Positions 1-6,352 of a stretch of DNA of 17,421 nt are shown piece after piece; within the stretch, counting starts at the first letter, position 1, and every line of letters starts with the position of its first letter. The stretch is from WJMT01 sp964445575 (GTDB lineage: Bacteria; Acidobacteriota; Aminicenantia; Aminicenantales; Aminicenantaceae), in the NCBI GenBank assembly GCA_964445575.1, contig CAYULB010000044.1, positions 1 through 17,421 on the forward strand, read 5' to 3'. A program made the translations under genes and the position numbers. The notes under the pieces are model-generated. The model had not been told where the DNA came from. It saw nothing but the letters and a program-made list of their open reading frames with translations, and made no database searches.

Positions 1-20
1 ATTTCAATTTTAATCGCCAT
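1..20 (-). CDS. Possible start of a gene running off the left edge (MAIKIE...)
   Basis: An ATG at 20-18 on the minus strand opens a frame beginning M-A-I-K-I-E that leaves the window after six codons. Support is mostly positional: a good sigma70-type promoter at 78-106 points at it and would give a leader of about 50 nt. No clear Shine-Dalgarno sequence precedes the ATG. The fragment is too short to recognise a family. Confidence 0.2.
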
Positions 21-77
21 TTTTTTATGAATAATCCAGGTTAGAATGTCTAGTTCCCAAAAACATCCGCATAAAAC

Positions 78-106
78 AATATAATAACTTTATATATTTC
101 AGTCAA
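78..106 (-). promoter_or_regulatory. Sigma70-type promoter reading out of the left edge
   Basis: On the minus strand TTGACT (106-101) and TATATT (83-78) are separated by exactly 17 bp. Transcription would start near 71 and run leftward out of the window. It lies downstream of tRNA-Val, so it could serve the possible gene at 1-20 or a further RNA gene. Confidence 0.5.
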
Positions 107-141
107 TGGATGATTTTATACCCCTCATTCCAGCAACTTTC

Positions 142-216
142 TGGTGGGCGGTACTGGATTCGAACCAGTGACACCCGGCTTGTAAGGCCGGTACTCTTCC
201 GCTGAGCTAACCGCCC
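142..216 (-). tRNA. tRNA-Val (anticodon UAC)
   Basis: The minus strand folds as a full cloverleaf. The acceptor arm GGGCGGT pairs with ACCGCCC, the D arm is GCTC/GAGT, the anticodon stem CCGGC/GCCGG closes the loop CTTACAA, and the T arm ACTGG/CCAGT carries TTCGAAT. The anticodon in the loop is TAC, which reads valine codons. The 3' CCA is encoded (144-142). The gene has its own promoter at 238-266 and is divergent from rplU. Confidence 0.95.
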
Positions 217-237
217 TGATTTTTTAAAACAATCATT

Positions 238-266
238 AAAGTAGAAAATAGTTGGAATTTTGTCAA
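238..266 (-). promoter_or_regulatory. Promoter of tRNA-Val
   Basis: On the minus strand a consensus TTGACA (266-261) is followed after 17 bp by TACTTT (243-238), a weak -10 matching 3 of 6 positions. The predicted start near 231 leaves a 5' leader of about 15 nt before the mature tRNA. Confidence 0.5.
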
Positions 267-296
267 GAGAAACGAGGTGGGCATGCTGTTGAACTA

Positions 297-325
297 TTGA
301 CATAATAACTGTCATATGTTAATTT
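297..325 (+). promoter_or_regulatory. Promoter of the rplU operon
   Basis: Consensus TTGACA (297-302) lies 17 bp before TAATTT (320-325). The -10 is weak but has the extended-10 dinucleotide TG at 317-318. Predicted start is near 332, giving a leader of about 45 nt. A short inverted repeat TGACA-N7-TGTCA (298-314) overlaps the -35 and spacer. The leader also holds a minor 4-bp hairpin (334-345), too weak to call an attenuator. Confidence 0.55.
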
Positions 326-376
326 TACTAAACTCTCCGTTGAGAAAAAATTTTAAATAAAGGTAAGGAAGTAATG

Positions 377-1015
377 ATGTTTGCTGTGATTAAAACTGGT
401 GGAAAACAGTACAGAGCTCAGGAAGGTGACGTGCTTCACATTGAAAAATTGAACAAAGAAAAAGGCCAGAAAGTCACTTTTGACGAGGTTCTTCTGATTG
501 AACATAATGGGAAGGCTGTGATAGGAACTCCTTTAATTAAAGATGCTGTGGTTAAAGCAGTGGTTCTGGATAATATAAAGGATAAGAAGATAATTGTTTT
601 TAAGAAAAAAAGAAGAAAACGTTATAAGAAAAAAATGGGACACAGGCAGAAGTTGACAAAAGTTAAAGTTGAAGAAATAGTCTACGGAAAGACAAGTTCT
701 AAAGAAAAGTCTCCAAAGCCGGAACAGAAGAAAAAGACGAAACCAAAATCTGAGAAGAAAAGTGCTGCTGAGAAGACCCAGAAAAAAACTCCCCAGGTGA
801 AATCAGCAAAAACAACACAAAAAGAGAAAAAGGGACCTGCCTCCCAGAAGCAAAGTTCAGATAAAAAGAAAACCAAAACAACAGCTTCAAAAAAGAGGGG
901 AGCACAGAAAAAAAGTGAGTCCAAGGATTCTAAAGAGAATCGTTCTAAGCCCGGAAAAAAGTCAAAGTCTTCTGTTAGTAAAACCAAGAAGACATCCTCA
1001 GTGAAGAAGGAGTAA
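377..1015 (+). CDS. rplU: 50S ribosomal protein bL21 with a long Lys-rich C-terminal tail
   Basis: Residues 1 to about 103 are a standard bL21. The N-terminus reads FAVIKTGGKQYR, and the basic signature IVFKKKRRKRYKKKMGHRQ (residues 73-91) ends in TKVKV, the usual 23S rRNA-binding segment. The family is normally about 100-105 residues. This protein continues for about 108 more, dominated by Lys (roughly one in three) with Ser, Thr, Pro, Gln and Ala and almost no aromatics, so the tail is probably disordered. The tail is in frame, and its last codons carry the Shine-Dalgarno GAAGGAG of rpmA, 3 nt downstream. There are two adjacent ATGs at 374 and 377. I chose 377 because AAGGA (365-369) is better spaced from it and because the family starts M-x-AVIKTGGKQYR. 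It is the first gene of the operon. Identity is certain; the tail's role is unknown. Confidence 0.95.
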   Translation: MFAVIKTGGKQYRAQEGDVLHIEKLNKEKGQKVTFDEVLLIEHNGKAVIGTPLIKDAVVKAVVLDNIKDKKIIVFKKKRRKRYKKKMGHRQKLTKVKVEEIVYGKTSSKEKSPKPEQKKKTKPKSEKKSAAEKTQKKTPQVKSAKTTQKEKKGPASQKQSSDKKKTKTTASKKRGAQKKSESKDSKENRSKPGKKSKSSVSKTKKTSSVKKE

Positions 1016-1018
1016 ACA

Positions 1019-1270
1019 ATGGCACATAAAAAATCAGGCGGATCTGCAAAAAATGGACGCGACAGTATATCCAAACGGCTGGGTGTGAAAAGGTCAGCGG
1101 GCCAATACGTCAAAGCAGGTTCCATACTAATCCGTCAGCGTGGAACTCCATTCAAACCAGGTGAGAATGTGGGAAGAGGAAAAGACGATACTCTTTTTGC
1201 TAAAGTCTCTGGAAACGTTAGTTTTCAAACAAGAGCCAACCGTAAAATAGTCTCAGTGCACCCGTCCTAG
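1019..1270 (+). CDS. rpmA: 50S ribosomal protein bL27
   Basis: This 83-residue protein has the bL27 start MAHKKSGGSAKNGRDS, which reaches toward the peptidyl-transferase centre, followed by KRLGVKR and the G-x-I-L-I-R-Q-R-G-T core. Length is normal (about 85). There is no N-terminal extension of the kind Firmicutes cleave with the Prp protease, and no prp gene lies between rplU and rpmA, so processing is probably limited to removal of Met. The Shine-Dalgarno GAAGGAG sits in the last codons of rplU. The rplU-rpmA-obgE order is one of the most conserved in bacteria. Confidence 0.97.
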   Translation: MAHKKSGGSAKNGRDSISKRLGVKRSAGQYVKAGSILIRQRGTPFKPGENVGRGKDDTLFAKVSGNVSFQTRANRKIVSVHPS

Positions 1271-1290
1271 GAGAGTGTGTCTTCTGTAAT

Positions 1291-2316
1291 ATGTTTGCAG
1301 ATCAGGCCAAAGTTACTTTGTTAGCAGGCAAAGGGGGTAACGGCTGCGTAAGCTTCCGAAGGGAGAGTTTTGTACCAAAAGGAGGGCCAGACGGAGGAAA
1401 AGGGGGAGAGGGAGGAAGTATATATTTTGTTTCAGATCCCAGAGTTAAGTCATTGAGTTATTTTCGTTCCCACTCAATCATCAAAGCAGAGAGAGGACGT
1501 CATGGCCAGGGGTCTAACCGCAGTGGGAAAAAAGGTGAGGACCTTTACCTCAAGGTACCGGTGGGCACAGTTGTAAAAGAAGAAACACAGGTTTTGTATG
1601 ATTTTGTAAGAGCCGGACAGAAGTATCTTGCTGCAGAGGGAGGAAAAGGCGGGAGAGGAAATGCTTCTTTTGTCTCTTCCACAAACCAGGCTCCCCGAAC
1701 ATATGAAGAAGGTAAAGAGGGAGAAGAAGTTGAAGTTACCCTAGAGCTAAAGCTTATAGCAGATGTTGGTTTGGTTGGATTTCCCAATGTTGGGAAATCG
1801 ACCTTGATTTCAAAAATATCTGCTGCAAAGCCGGTCATAGCAGATTACCCTTTTACAACAGTGGCTCCCAATTTAGGAGTGGTTGATATAGATGAATTCA
1901 ACAGCTTTGTGGTAGCGGACATTCCGGGATTAATCAAAGGAGCTCACCAGGGACATGGATTAGGGATAAGATTTTTAAAGCATGTAGAGAGGACCCGGCT
2001 TATTATTCACATTGTTGATGTATCTCCATACAGTCAAAGAAATCCCCTTGATGATTATTTTACGGTCAGAAACGAATTAAAAGAGTTTAACAAAAGCTTG
2101 TTAAAGCGTCCTCAAATTCTGGTGGCAAATAAAATCGACCTGTTAGGGAAAAACAAACACAGATTAGATACCCTGAAGAATTTTGCTGCTGAAGAAAAAA
2201 TCCCGTTTTTTGCTATTTCAGCCTTAAAAAACAAAGGGCTGAAAGAATTGGTTTCTAAAGCAGCTTCCATTTTTAGGGATTCAAAGGATAATTACAACAA
2301 GTCTTATGTGTCGTAA
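1291..2316 (+). CDS. obgE: Obg/CgtA GTPase, ribosome assembly factor
   Basis: The N-terminal glycine-rich Obg fold (residues 1 to about 155, e.g. AGKGGNGCVSFRRE and GGPDGGKGG) precedes a P-loop GTPase domain. The G motifs are all present: GFPNVGKST (163-171), TT of switch I (189-190), DIPGLIKGAHQGHGLG (210-225), NKID (280-283) and SAL (310-312). At 341 residues the protein ends after the G domain and lacks the optional C-terminal OCT domain. Obg GTPases act in late assembly of the 50S subunit and in stress signalling, consistent with bL21, bL27 and RsfS alongside. The only strong Shine-Dalgarno, AGGAG at 1269-1273, lies 17 nt from the ATG, which is far. No in-frame alternative start lies nearer, and the protein N-terminus aligns well with the family, so the start is kept. 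Confidence 0.96.
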   Translation: MFADQAKVTLLAGKGGNGCVSFRRESFVPKGGPDGGKGGEGGSIYFVSDPRVKSLSYFRSHSIIKAERGRHGQGSNRSGKKGEDLYLKVPVGTVVKEETQVLYDFVRAGQKYLAAEGGKGGRGNASFVSSTNQAPRTYEEGKEGEEVEVTLELKLIADVGLVGFPNVGKSTLISKISAAKPVIADYPFTTVAPNLGVVDIDEFNSFVVADIPGLIKGAHQGHGLGIRFLKHVERTRLIIHIVDVSPYSQRNPLDDYFTVRNELKEFNKSLLKRPQILVANKIDLLGKNKHRLDTLKNFAAEEKIPFFAISALKNKGLKELVSKAASIFRDSKDNYNKSYVS

Positions 2317-2956
2317 AAGAATAGGAATATTAGGGGGGACTTTTAATCCAATTCATACTGGGCATCTCAAAGCTGCTGAAATCGTCATAAAAAGATTTGA
2401 TCTAGATAAAATTTTGTTTATTCCTTCCTATATCCCTCCTCATAAAAAGAATACCCATGTTATCTCCCCTTTACATAGGTGGAATATGGTTAGAATAGCT
2501 TTAGATGGATATTCAGGTTTTGAACCCTCTCCCATTGAAATTGAAGCCAAAGAAAAGTCTTATTCCATTATTACTTTAAATAAAATTAAAAATTCTTATC
2601 CAGAAAGCCAGATACTTTTTATTCTTGGAATCGATGCTTTTTTAGAAATAGACATCTGGAAAGATTATAAAGAATTACTTGAAAGCTGTTCATTTATTGT
2701 AATGAGCAGGCCTGGGTTTAAACTTGAACAAGCTAAGAATATTATTGGAGGTAGATACAGAAAAAGGATGATTGAAGTCAAGTCAAATGTTAAAGAGGAA
2801 GAAATAAAGGGCTATGACTTTTTTCTTTTGCATATGAACTCTCTTGACATTGCCTCTTCAGAAATCAGAAGAAAAATAAAAAAGGGGGAGTCAATCCAAG
2901 GGATGGTACCAGATGAAGTTGAAAAATACATAAAGGAGAACAAACTTTATTCATGA
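2306..2956 (+). CDS. nadD: Nicotinate-nucleotide adenylyltransferase
   Basis: NadD joins ATP to nicotinate mononucleotide to make nicotinate adenine dinucleotide, the step before NadE. The nucleotidyltransferase motif GGTFNPIHTGH is at residues 10-20 and the C-terminal SSEIR (184-188, the family's ISSTxIR) binds the nucleotide. Length 216 is typical. The start overlaps the end of obgE by 11 nt with no clear Shine-Dalgarno, suggesting translational coupling. The last codons overlap the next start in an ATGA (2953-2956). NadE and a partner amidase gene lie about 3.4 kb downstream on the other strand, so both final steps of NAD synthesis are in the window. Confidence 0.95.
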   Translation: MCRKRIGILGGTFNPIHTGHLKAAEIVIKRFDLDKILFIPSYIPPHKKNTHVISPLHRWNMVRIALDGYSGFEPSPIEIEAKEKSYSIITLNKIKNSYPESQILFILGIDAFLEIDIWKDYKELLESCSFIVMSRPGFKLEQAKNIIGGRYRKRMIEVKSNVKEEEIKGYDFFLLHMNSLDIASSEIRRKIKKGESIQGMVPDEVEKYIKENKLYS

Positions 2957-3330
2957 GGAAAGGAAAGAAAAACAGGAAAAAAATGACCAAACAGACCCTG
3001 CCAAAAGAGATTAAGATTTCTATAAAAGCCGGAAAAGAAAAAAAGGGAGAAGACATCGTTGTTATTGGACTAAAGGAAATTTCCTCCTTCACCGATTATT
3101 TTATTATCATGAACGGAAATTCAATCAGACAGAACACTGCTATTTATGAAAACATTGAAAAAGAATTGAAGAAAGAAAACATTTTTCCTCTTCATGTGGA
3201 AGGAAAAGAAAATGCCGAGTGGATATTGATGGATTACGGGAGCTTTATTCTTCATATATTTTCTAAAGAACTTAGAGAATACTATTCACTTGAAAAGCTG
3301 TGGGGGGATGGGCCGAAACTTTTTTATTAA
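2953..3330 (+). CDS. rsfS: Ribosomal silencing factor RsfS (Iojap family)
   Basis: The protein matches the RsfS/Iojap fold. The core runs from EDIVVIGLKEISSFTDYFII through RQNTAIYENIEKELKK to WILMDYGSFILHIFSKELREYYSLEKLW, the family's hallmark C-terminal half. RsfS binds uL14 on the 50S subunit and blocks subunit joining when nutrients are short. The ATG at 2953 overlaps the nadD stop. A second ATG at 2983, preceded by AGGAA, would remove a Lys-rich 10-residue extension and cannot be excluded. The nadD-rsfS-rlmH order is a common bacterial arrangement. Confidence 0.93.
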   Translation: MRKGKKNRKKMTKQTLPKEIKISIKAGKEKKGEDIVVIGLKEISSFTDYFIIMNGNSIRQNTAIYENIEKELKKENIFPLHVEGKENAEWILMDYGSFILHIFSKELREYYSLEKLWGDGPKLFY

Positions 3331-3335
3331 ATGTG

Positions 3336-3364
3336 TTGACATTTAGCCAATATCCCATTATTTT
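3336..3364 (+). promoter_or_regulatory. Internal promoter upstream of rlmH
   Basis: TTGACA (3336-3341) and TATTTT (3359-3364) are 17 bp apart in the only real gap of the operon. The predicted start near 3371 leaves about 32 nt before the rlmH ATG at 3403. This would let rlmH, the DksA-like gene and comF be made independently of rplU. It also argues against the TTG at 3364 as the rlmH start. Confidence 0.55.
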
Positions 3365-3402
3365 TGTATTCAACTTTTTTTGGGAACTGTGAAAAAAACA
3401 GC

Positions 3403-3870
3403 ATGAAATTAAAGGTTTTATGGCCAGGCAGAACCCGGGTCAAAGAAATAAAGAGCTTACAAGAATCTTACATAGAGAAAATCAAAAGACTGTCGAAATT
3501 CAAGTTGATCGAGACAAGAGCAGCCAGAGGAATCGATGAAAGAAATAAGGAAAAGATATTTGAAATTGAAACCCAAGGTCTTGAAAAACATCTAGACAGG
3601 GACTATATTATCTGTCTGTCAAATGAGGGAAAAGATATTGATTCGAGAGAAATGGCTGAGATGCTCAAGAAACAATCGCTGAATTATCCCTATCCTATCA
3701 CGTTTGTTGTTGGCGGCTTCCTTGGGTTGAGCAGCAGAATATTAAATAGAGCTGATTTTATTCTTTCTCTTTCAAAGATGACTTTTTCTCATGAGCTGGC
3801 AAGGATTTTCCTCTTAGAACAGATATACAGGTCATTGACAATAATAAGTGGAAAAAATTATGCAAAGTAA
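3403..3870 (+). CDS. rlmH: 23S rRNA (pseudouridine1915-N3)-methyltransferase RlmH
   Basis: RlmH is a SPOUT methyltransferase that methylates pseudouridine 1915 in helix 69 of 23S rRNA, on the assembled 70S ribosome. From the ATG at 3403 the protein is 155 residues, the same as E. coli RlmH. It starts MKLKVLWPGRTR. It carries the knotted SAM-binding motif VVGGFLGLS (102-110) and the C-terminal run SLSKMTFSHELARIFLLEQ, followed by YRSLTIISGKNYAK. The frame is open back to a TTG at 3364, but that codon lies inside the -10 of the internal promoter and the extra 13 residues do not fit the family. The Shine-Dalgarno is weak. RlmH next to RsfS is a classic pairing. Confidence 0.94.
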   Translation: MKLKVLWPGRTRVKEIKSLQESYIEKIKRLSKFKLIETRAARGIDERNKEKIFEIETQGLEKHLDRDYIICLSNEGKDIDSREMAEMLKKQSLNYPYPITFVVGGFLGLSSRILNRADFILSLSKMTFSHELARIFLLEQIYRSLTIISGKNYAK

Positions 3871-3881
3871 AGGGGGAAGGA

Positions 3882-4235
3882 TTGAATAGAAAAGAAAAAG
3901 AAAAGATTAAAAAAAAGCTTATTCGAGAGAAAGAAGAGATTTTGAAAAAAATAAGCGAGTTCAGAAGTGAAGGGAAGGAGATTGAACCTGAAATAGCTCA
4001 AGATGTGGTGGATAAGGCAGAAAGTTCTTATGTTAAGGAGTTTTTATTTGAGCTTTCAGACACAGAAAGAAAGTTATTGATCCAAATAGAAAATGCTCTA
4101 AAAAAGATTGAAAGGGATGACTTTGGAATATGTGAGATGTGCGGAAAAGAAATATCCAGTAAAAGATTAAATGCTCTTCCCTGGACCCCTTACTGTATTA
4201 AATGTCAAGAAAAGCAGGAAGAAAAGTCTTATTGA
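3882..4235 (+). CDS. DksA/TraR-family zinc-finger protein
   Basis: This 117-residue protein has a charged N-terminal coiled-coil hairpin and a four-Cys zinc finger, CEMC (84-87) and CIKC (105-108). At the hairpin tip it keeps the DxxDxA motif (D41, D44, A46), which in E. coli DksA reaches into the RNA polymerase secondary channel, so a role in modulating RNA polymerase is plausible. The protein is shorter than E. coli DksA (151). The only possible start is TTG at 3882, well placed behind AGGGGGAAGG, since the frame has no ATG before residue 86. It begins 12 nt after rlmH and its 3' end overlaps comF by 34 nt. True DksA and general TraR/DksA-like relatives cannot be told apart here, so no symbol is given. 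Confidence 0.88.
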   Translation: MNRKEKEKIKKKLIREKEEILKKISEFRSEGKEIEPEIAQDVVDKAESSYVKEFLFELSDTERKLLIQIENALKKIERDDFGICEMCGKEISSKRLNALPWTPYCIKCQEKQEEKSY

Positions 4236-4978
4236 ATTCAGAAAGAGGAGACCTTTTTGCTTCTGTTTTAAAGATTTTTGAGCTTATATTTTTCCCTTCT
4301 TTCTGCAAACTGTGCCAGAGACTGCTTGATTCTCCCCACGAAAATGTAGTGTGCCGGTTTTGCCTTGGTGAGTTGAAATTTAGGAGGTCATCCTACTGCC
4401 TCTGCTGCGGAAATTTTTTTGAGACTTATGGAGATCCCCATCTTTGTTACAAATGCCTTGAGAAAAAGCCTGAATTTTCACTGCATAGGTCGTGCAATCT
4501 GTATAGGGGAAAGTTGAAAGATTTCATCCTGCTTTTTAAATATCAAAAATACAGGGTTCTCGGAAAAGAGCTCGCCGAATATATGGTTAGAAGCCTCTCC
4601 AATGATGAGGCTCTGTGGTGGGATCTGGATGCAGTGATTCCAGTTCCCTTGCACAAAAAAAGAGAAAAGCAGAGAGGATTCAATCAATCCTATGAACTAG
4701 CCAAACATATTTCAGAAAAGAAAGGAGTCCAGGTTTTAGATAAAGTCTTGATAAAAAAAGTCAATATCCCTCCCCAGACTTCTCTCCCTGCAGAGCAAAG
4801 AAAGATTAATAATAAAGGGGCTTATAAAATTGAAAATGCCCAAAAAATAGAGGGAAAGACCATTCTTCTTCTTGATGATGTTTATACCACCGGCGCCACT
4901 ATTCAGGAATGTACGGAGGTGTTGATGAGAGCTGGTGCCAAAGAGGTCCGGGCTGCAACTCTTGCCCAGGTCTGTTAA
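4202..4978 (+). CDS. comF: ComF-family phosphoribosyltransferase-like protein
   Basis: ComF proteins combine an N-terminal zinc-binding region with a phosphoribosyltransferase fold. They are needed for DNA uptake in competent bacteria, but are also widespread where competence is unknown. Paired cysteines CKLC (35-38), CRFC (51-54), CLCC (66-69) and CYKC (82-85) form the zinc region. IPVPLHKKREKQRGFNQSYELA and the PRPP-loop motif LLLDDVYTTGAT (222-233) mark the transferase domain. Length 258 is normal. The ATG at 4202 overlaps the DksA-like gene by 34 nt. A TTG at 4232 is an alternative start that would remove 10 residues. It is the last gene of the plus-strand operon, with a strong terminator 18 nt after its stop. 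No other competence genes are in view. Confidence 0.92.
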   Translation: MSRKAGRKVLLNSERGDLFASVLKIFELIFFPSFCKLCQRLLDSPHENVVCRFCLGELKFRRSSYCLCCGNFFETYGDPHLCYKCLEKKPEFSLHRSCNLYRGKLKDFILLFKYQKYRVLGKELAEYMVRSLSNDEALWWDLDAVIPVPLHKKREKQRGFNQSYELAKHISEKKGVQVLDKVLIKKVNIPPQTSLPAEQRKINNKGAYKIENAQKIEGKTILLLDDVYTTGATIQECTEVLMRAGAKEVRAATLAQVC

Positions 4979-4996
4979 TTTTTTTGATTTAAATGG

Positions 4997-5027
4997 AAAA
5001 GCCCAGCCTTTCTCAGACTGGGCTTTT
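4997..5027. terminator. Bidirectional terminator between comF and hsp20
   Basis: A perfect 10-bp inverted repeat, AAAAGCCCAG (4997-5006) and CTGGGCTTTT (5018-5027), closes an 11-nt loop. The A and T runs at either end make it a rho-independent terminator in both directions, as suits the two converging genes. Confidence 0.88.
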
Positions 5028-5053
5028 GATTGTCTCTGTTAAAAGGTATTCAG

Positions 5054-5536
5054 TTATTTCTTAGGTTTAGACTTTTTAACGGAAAGTTTTTTCTTTTCCG
5101 GCTTTAAAATTTTAACACTTTTTGGTTTCAACTCAGGCTTTTTCGGCATATGAATTCTCAGAACTCCGTTATCATGTTCAGCTTTGATATTTTCCTGGTC
5201 TATGTAGTGAGGAAGCGAAAAAGACCTGTAAAAAGAACCGTATGAACGTTCGATCCTGTGATAATTTTCTTCTCTACTCTCTTTCTCTAATTTTCTTTCG
5301 CCGCTGAGGGTAAGAGAGTTGTCTTCAATTTTAACTTCGATATCATCTTCGTCGATTCCAGGAATTTCTGCATTAAGCACTAATTCACTTTCCGTTTCAT
5401 AAATGTCAACTGAGGGTGACCATGTGCCGCCAAAAAGATCTCTTTCTTCGCCTTTGAAAGTGTCGTCAAAAAGCCTGTTCATTTTGTCTCTTAGAGTCAT
5501 CATATCTCTAAAAGGATCCCATCTGATTAAAGCCAT
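5054..5536 (-). CDS. Small heat-shock protein, Hsp20/alpha-crystallin family
   Basis: This is an ATP-independent holdase chaperone. The N-terminal arm includes MALIRWDPFRDM. The alpha-crystallin domain spans about residues 41-131, with SVDIYETESELVLNAEIPG, the IERSYGSFYRSFSLP strand and the NGVLRIHMPK hallmark. VKI (141-143) fits the I/V-x-I/V tail motif used for oligomer assembly. The last residues are unusually basic (KPEKKKLSVKKSKPKK). Length 160 is typical. AAGGAGG lies just upstream of the ATG, and a consensus sigma70-type promoter at 5574-5602 drives the gene alone. I see no CIRCE element, so heat control, if any, is not visible. Confidence 0.95.
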   Translation of the reverse strand: MALIRWDPFRDMMTLRDKMNRLFDDTFKGEERDLFGGTWSPSVDIYETESELVLNAEIPGIDEDDIEVKIEDNSLTLSGERKLEKESREENYHRIERSYGSFYRSFSLPHYIDQENIKAEHDNGVLRIHMPKKPELKPKSVKILKPEKKKLSVKKSKPKK

Positions 5537-5573
5537 TTTTTAACCTCCTTGTCAATAATTTGAGTTCATCATT

Positions 5574-5602
5574 AATATAATATATGAGTACGTTTTTGTC
5601 AA
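5574..5602 (-). promoter_or_regulatory. Promoter of hsp20
   Basis: On the minus strand a consensus TTGACA (5602-5597) lies 17 bp before TATATT (5579-5574). The predicted start near 5567 gives a leader of about 31 nt with a strong AAGGAGG before the ATG at 5536. Confidence 0.75.
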
Positions 5603-5653
5603 GTATGATAAAAAAATTTTAATTATTGTATTTAGGGCTTAAAAAGCTGAATG

Positions 5654-6340
5654 TTAACTACGGCCTTCTATCAAAAAGGTGGTTTCCCCTTTTAAAGTGA
5701 AAGAATCAATCTTTTCTAATATTTCCTCACTACTCCCTCTGATAAATTCTTCATAAATTTTTGTCATTTCTCTGGCGATGACAATTTTCCTGGGTCCTAG
5801 GGTTTCATTGATAATCCTTAAAAAAGTGGGGATTTTCCTGGCGGGTAAATAAAAAATCAACGTTGAAGGTTCTTCTCTGAGAGAAGCTAATAGTTTTTTG
5901 GAGGCTGTTTTTTTGACAGGGGGAAATCCTAAGAAAAGAAATCGGTGAGTCGGGAGGCCGGAAACAGGAAGAGCGGCTGTCAAAGCAGAAGGACCGGGGA
6001 TTGGTACAATTTTTATTTTTTTATTAAGGGCTTCTTTTATTAAAGGGTATCCCGGGTCGGAGAGCCCAGGGGTTCCTGCCTCTGAAACAAGAGCAATGTT
6101 ATCCCTTTTTTCCAATAAGTCTATGATTAGAGGCACTTTTTGCTTTTCTTTGGGATGATAGTAGCTGATAAGTTTTTTTTTGATTTGATAGTGATTAAGG
6201 AGTTTTAAAGTCTTTCTGGTGTCTTCGCAGGCAACAGCATCTACTTTTTTTAGAATGTCCAGTGCTCTTAGGGTAAGGTCTTTTAAATTGCCGATAGGAG
6301 TCGCGACCACATAAAGTGTGCCTCTTTGTTTTGGATTCAT
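5654..6340 (-). CDS. rsmI: 16S rRNA (cytidine1402-2'-O)-methyltransferase RsmI
   Basis: RsmI 2'-O-methylates C1402 in the ribosomal P site, using SAM. The tetrapyrrole-methylase-type fold is clear from LYVVATPIGNL (9-19), CEDTR (38-42), SEAGTPGLSDPG (86-97), IPGPSALTAALPVSGL and the LIFYLPARKI strand. At 228 residues it is distinctly shorter than E. coli RsmI (286). It stops right after the GETTFLIEG strand, so the C-terminal extension is missing. All core motifs are present, so it should be active. It starts 12 nt after nadE on the same strand and is probably the last gene of that operon. No good Shine-Dalgarno is visible. Confidence 0.94.
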   Translation of the reverse strand: MNPKQRGTLYVVATPIGNLKDLTLRALDILKKVDAVACEDTRKTLKLLNHYQIKKKLISYYHPKEKQKVPLIIDLLEKRDNIALVSEAGTPGLSDPGYPLIKEALNKKIKIVPIPGPSALTAALPVSGLPTHRFLFLGFPPVKKTASKKLLASLREEPSTLIFYLPARKIPTFLRIINETLGPRKIVIAREMTKIYEEFIRGSSEEILEKIDSFTLKGETTFLIEGRS

Positions 6341-6352
6341 TATGAAGATTGG

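Noticed and set aside
103..315. 70-codon frame on the minus strand through tRNA-Val
   Set aside because: It runs straight across a complete tRNA gene and its promoter, and its protein has no recognisable features.
334..345. Hairpin TCTC-CGTT-GAGA in the rplU leader
   Set aside because: Only four base pairs; not convincing as an autoregulatory bL21 leader structure.
682..1125. 147-codon open frame on the minus strand inside rplU and rpmA
   Set aside because: It is the mirror of the Lys-rich tail (AAG/AAA read as CTT/TTT gives Phe/Leu-rich sequence) and spans two certain genes. No Shine-Dalgarno or family match.
3364..3402. N-terminal extension of RlmH from TTG at 3364
   Set aside because: The codon lies in the internal promoter's -10, and the ATG at 3403 gives exactly the family length of 155.
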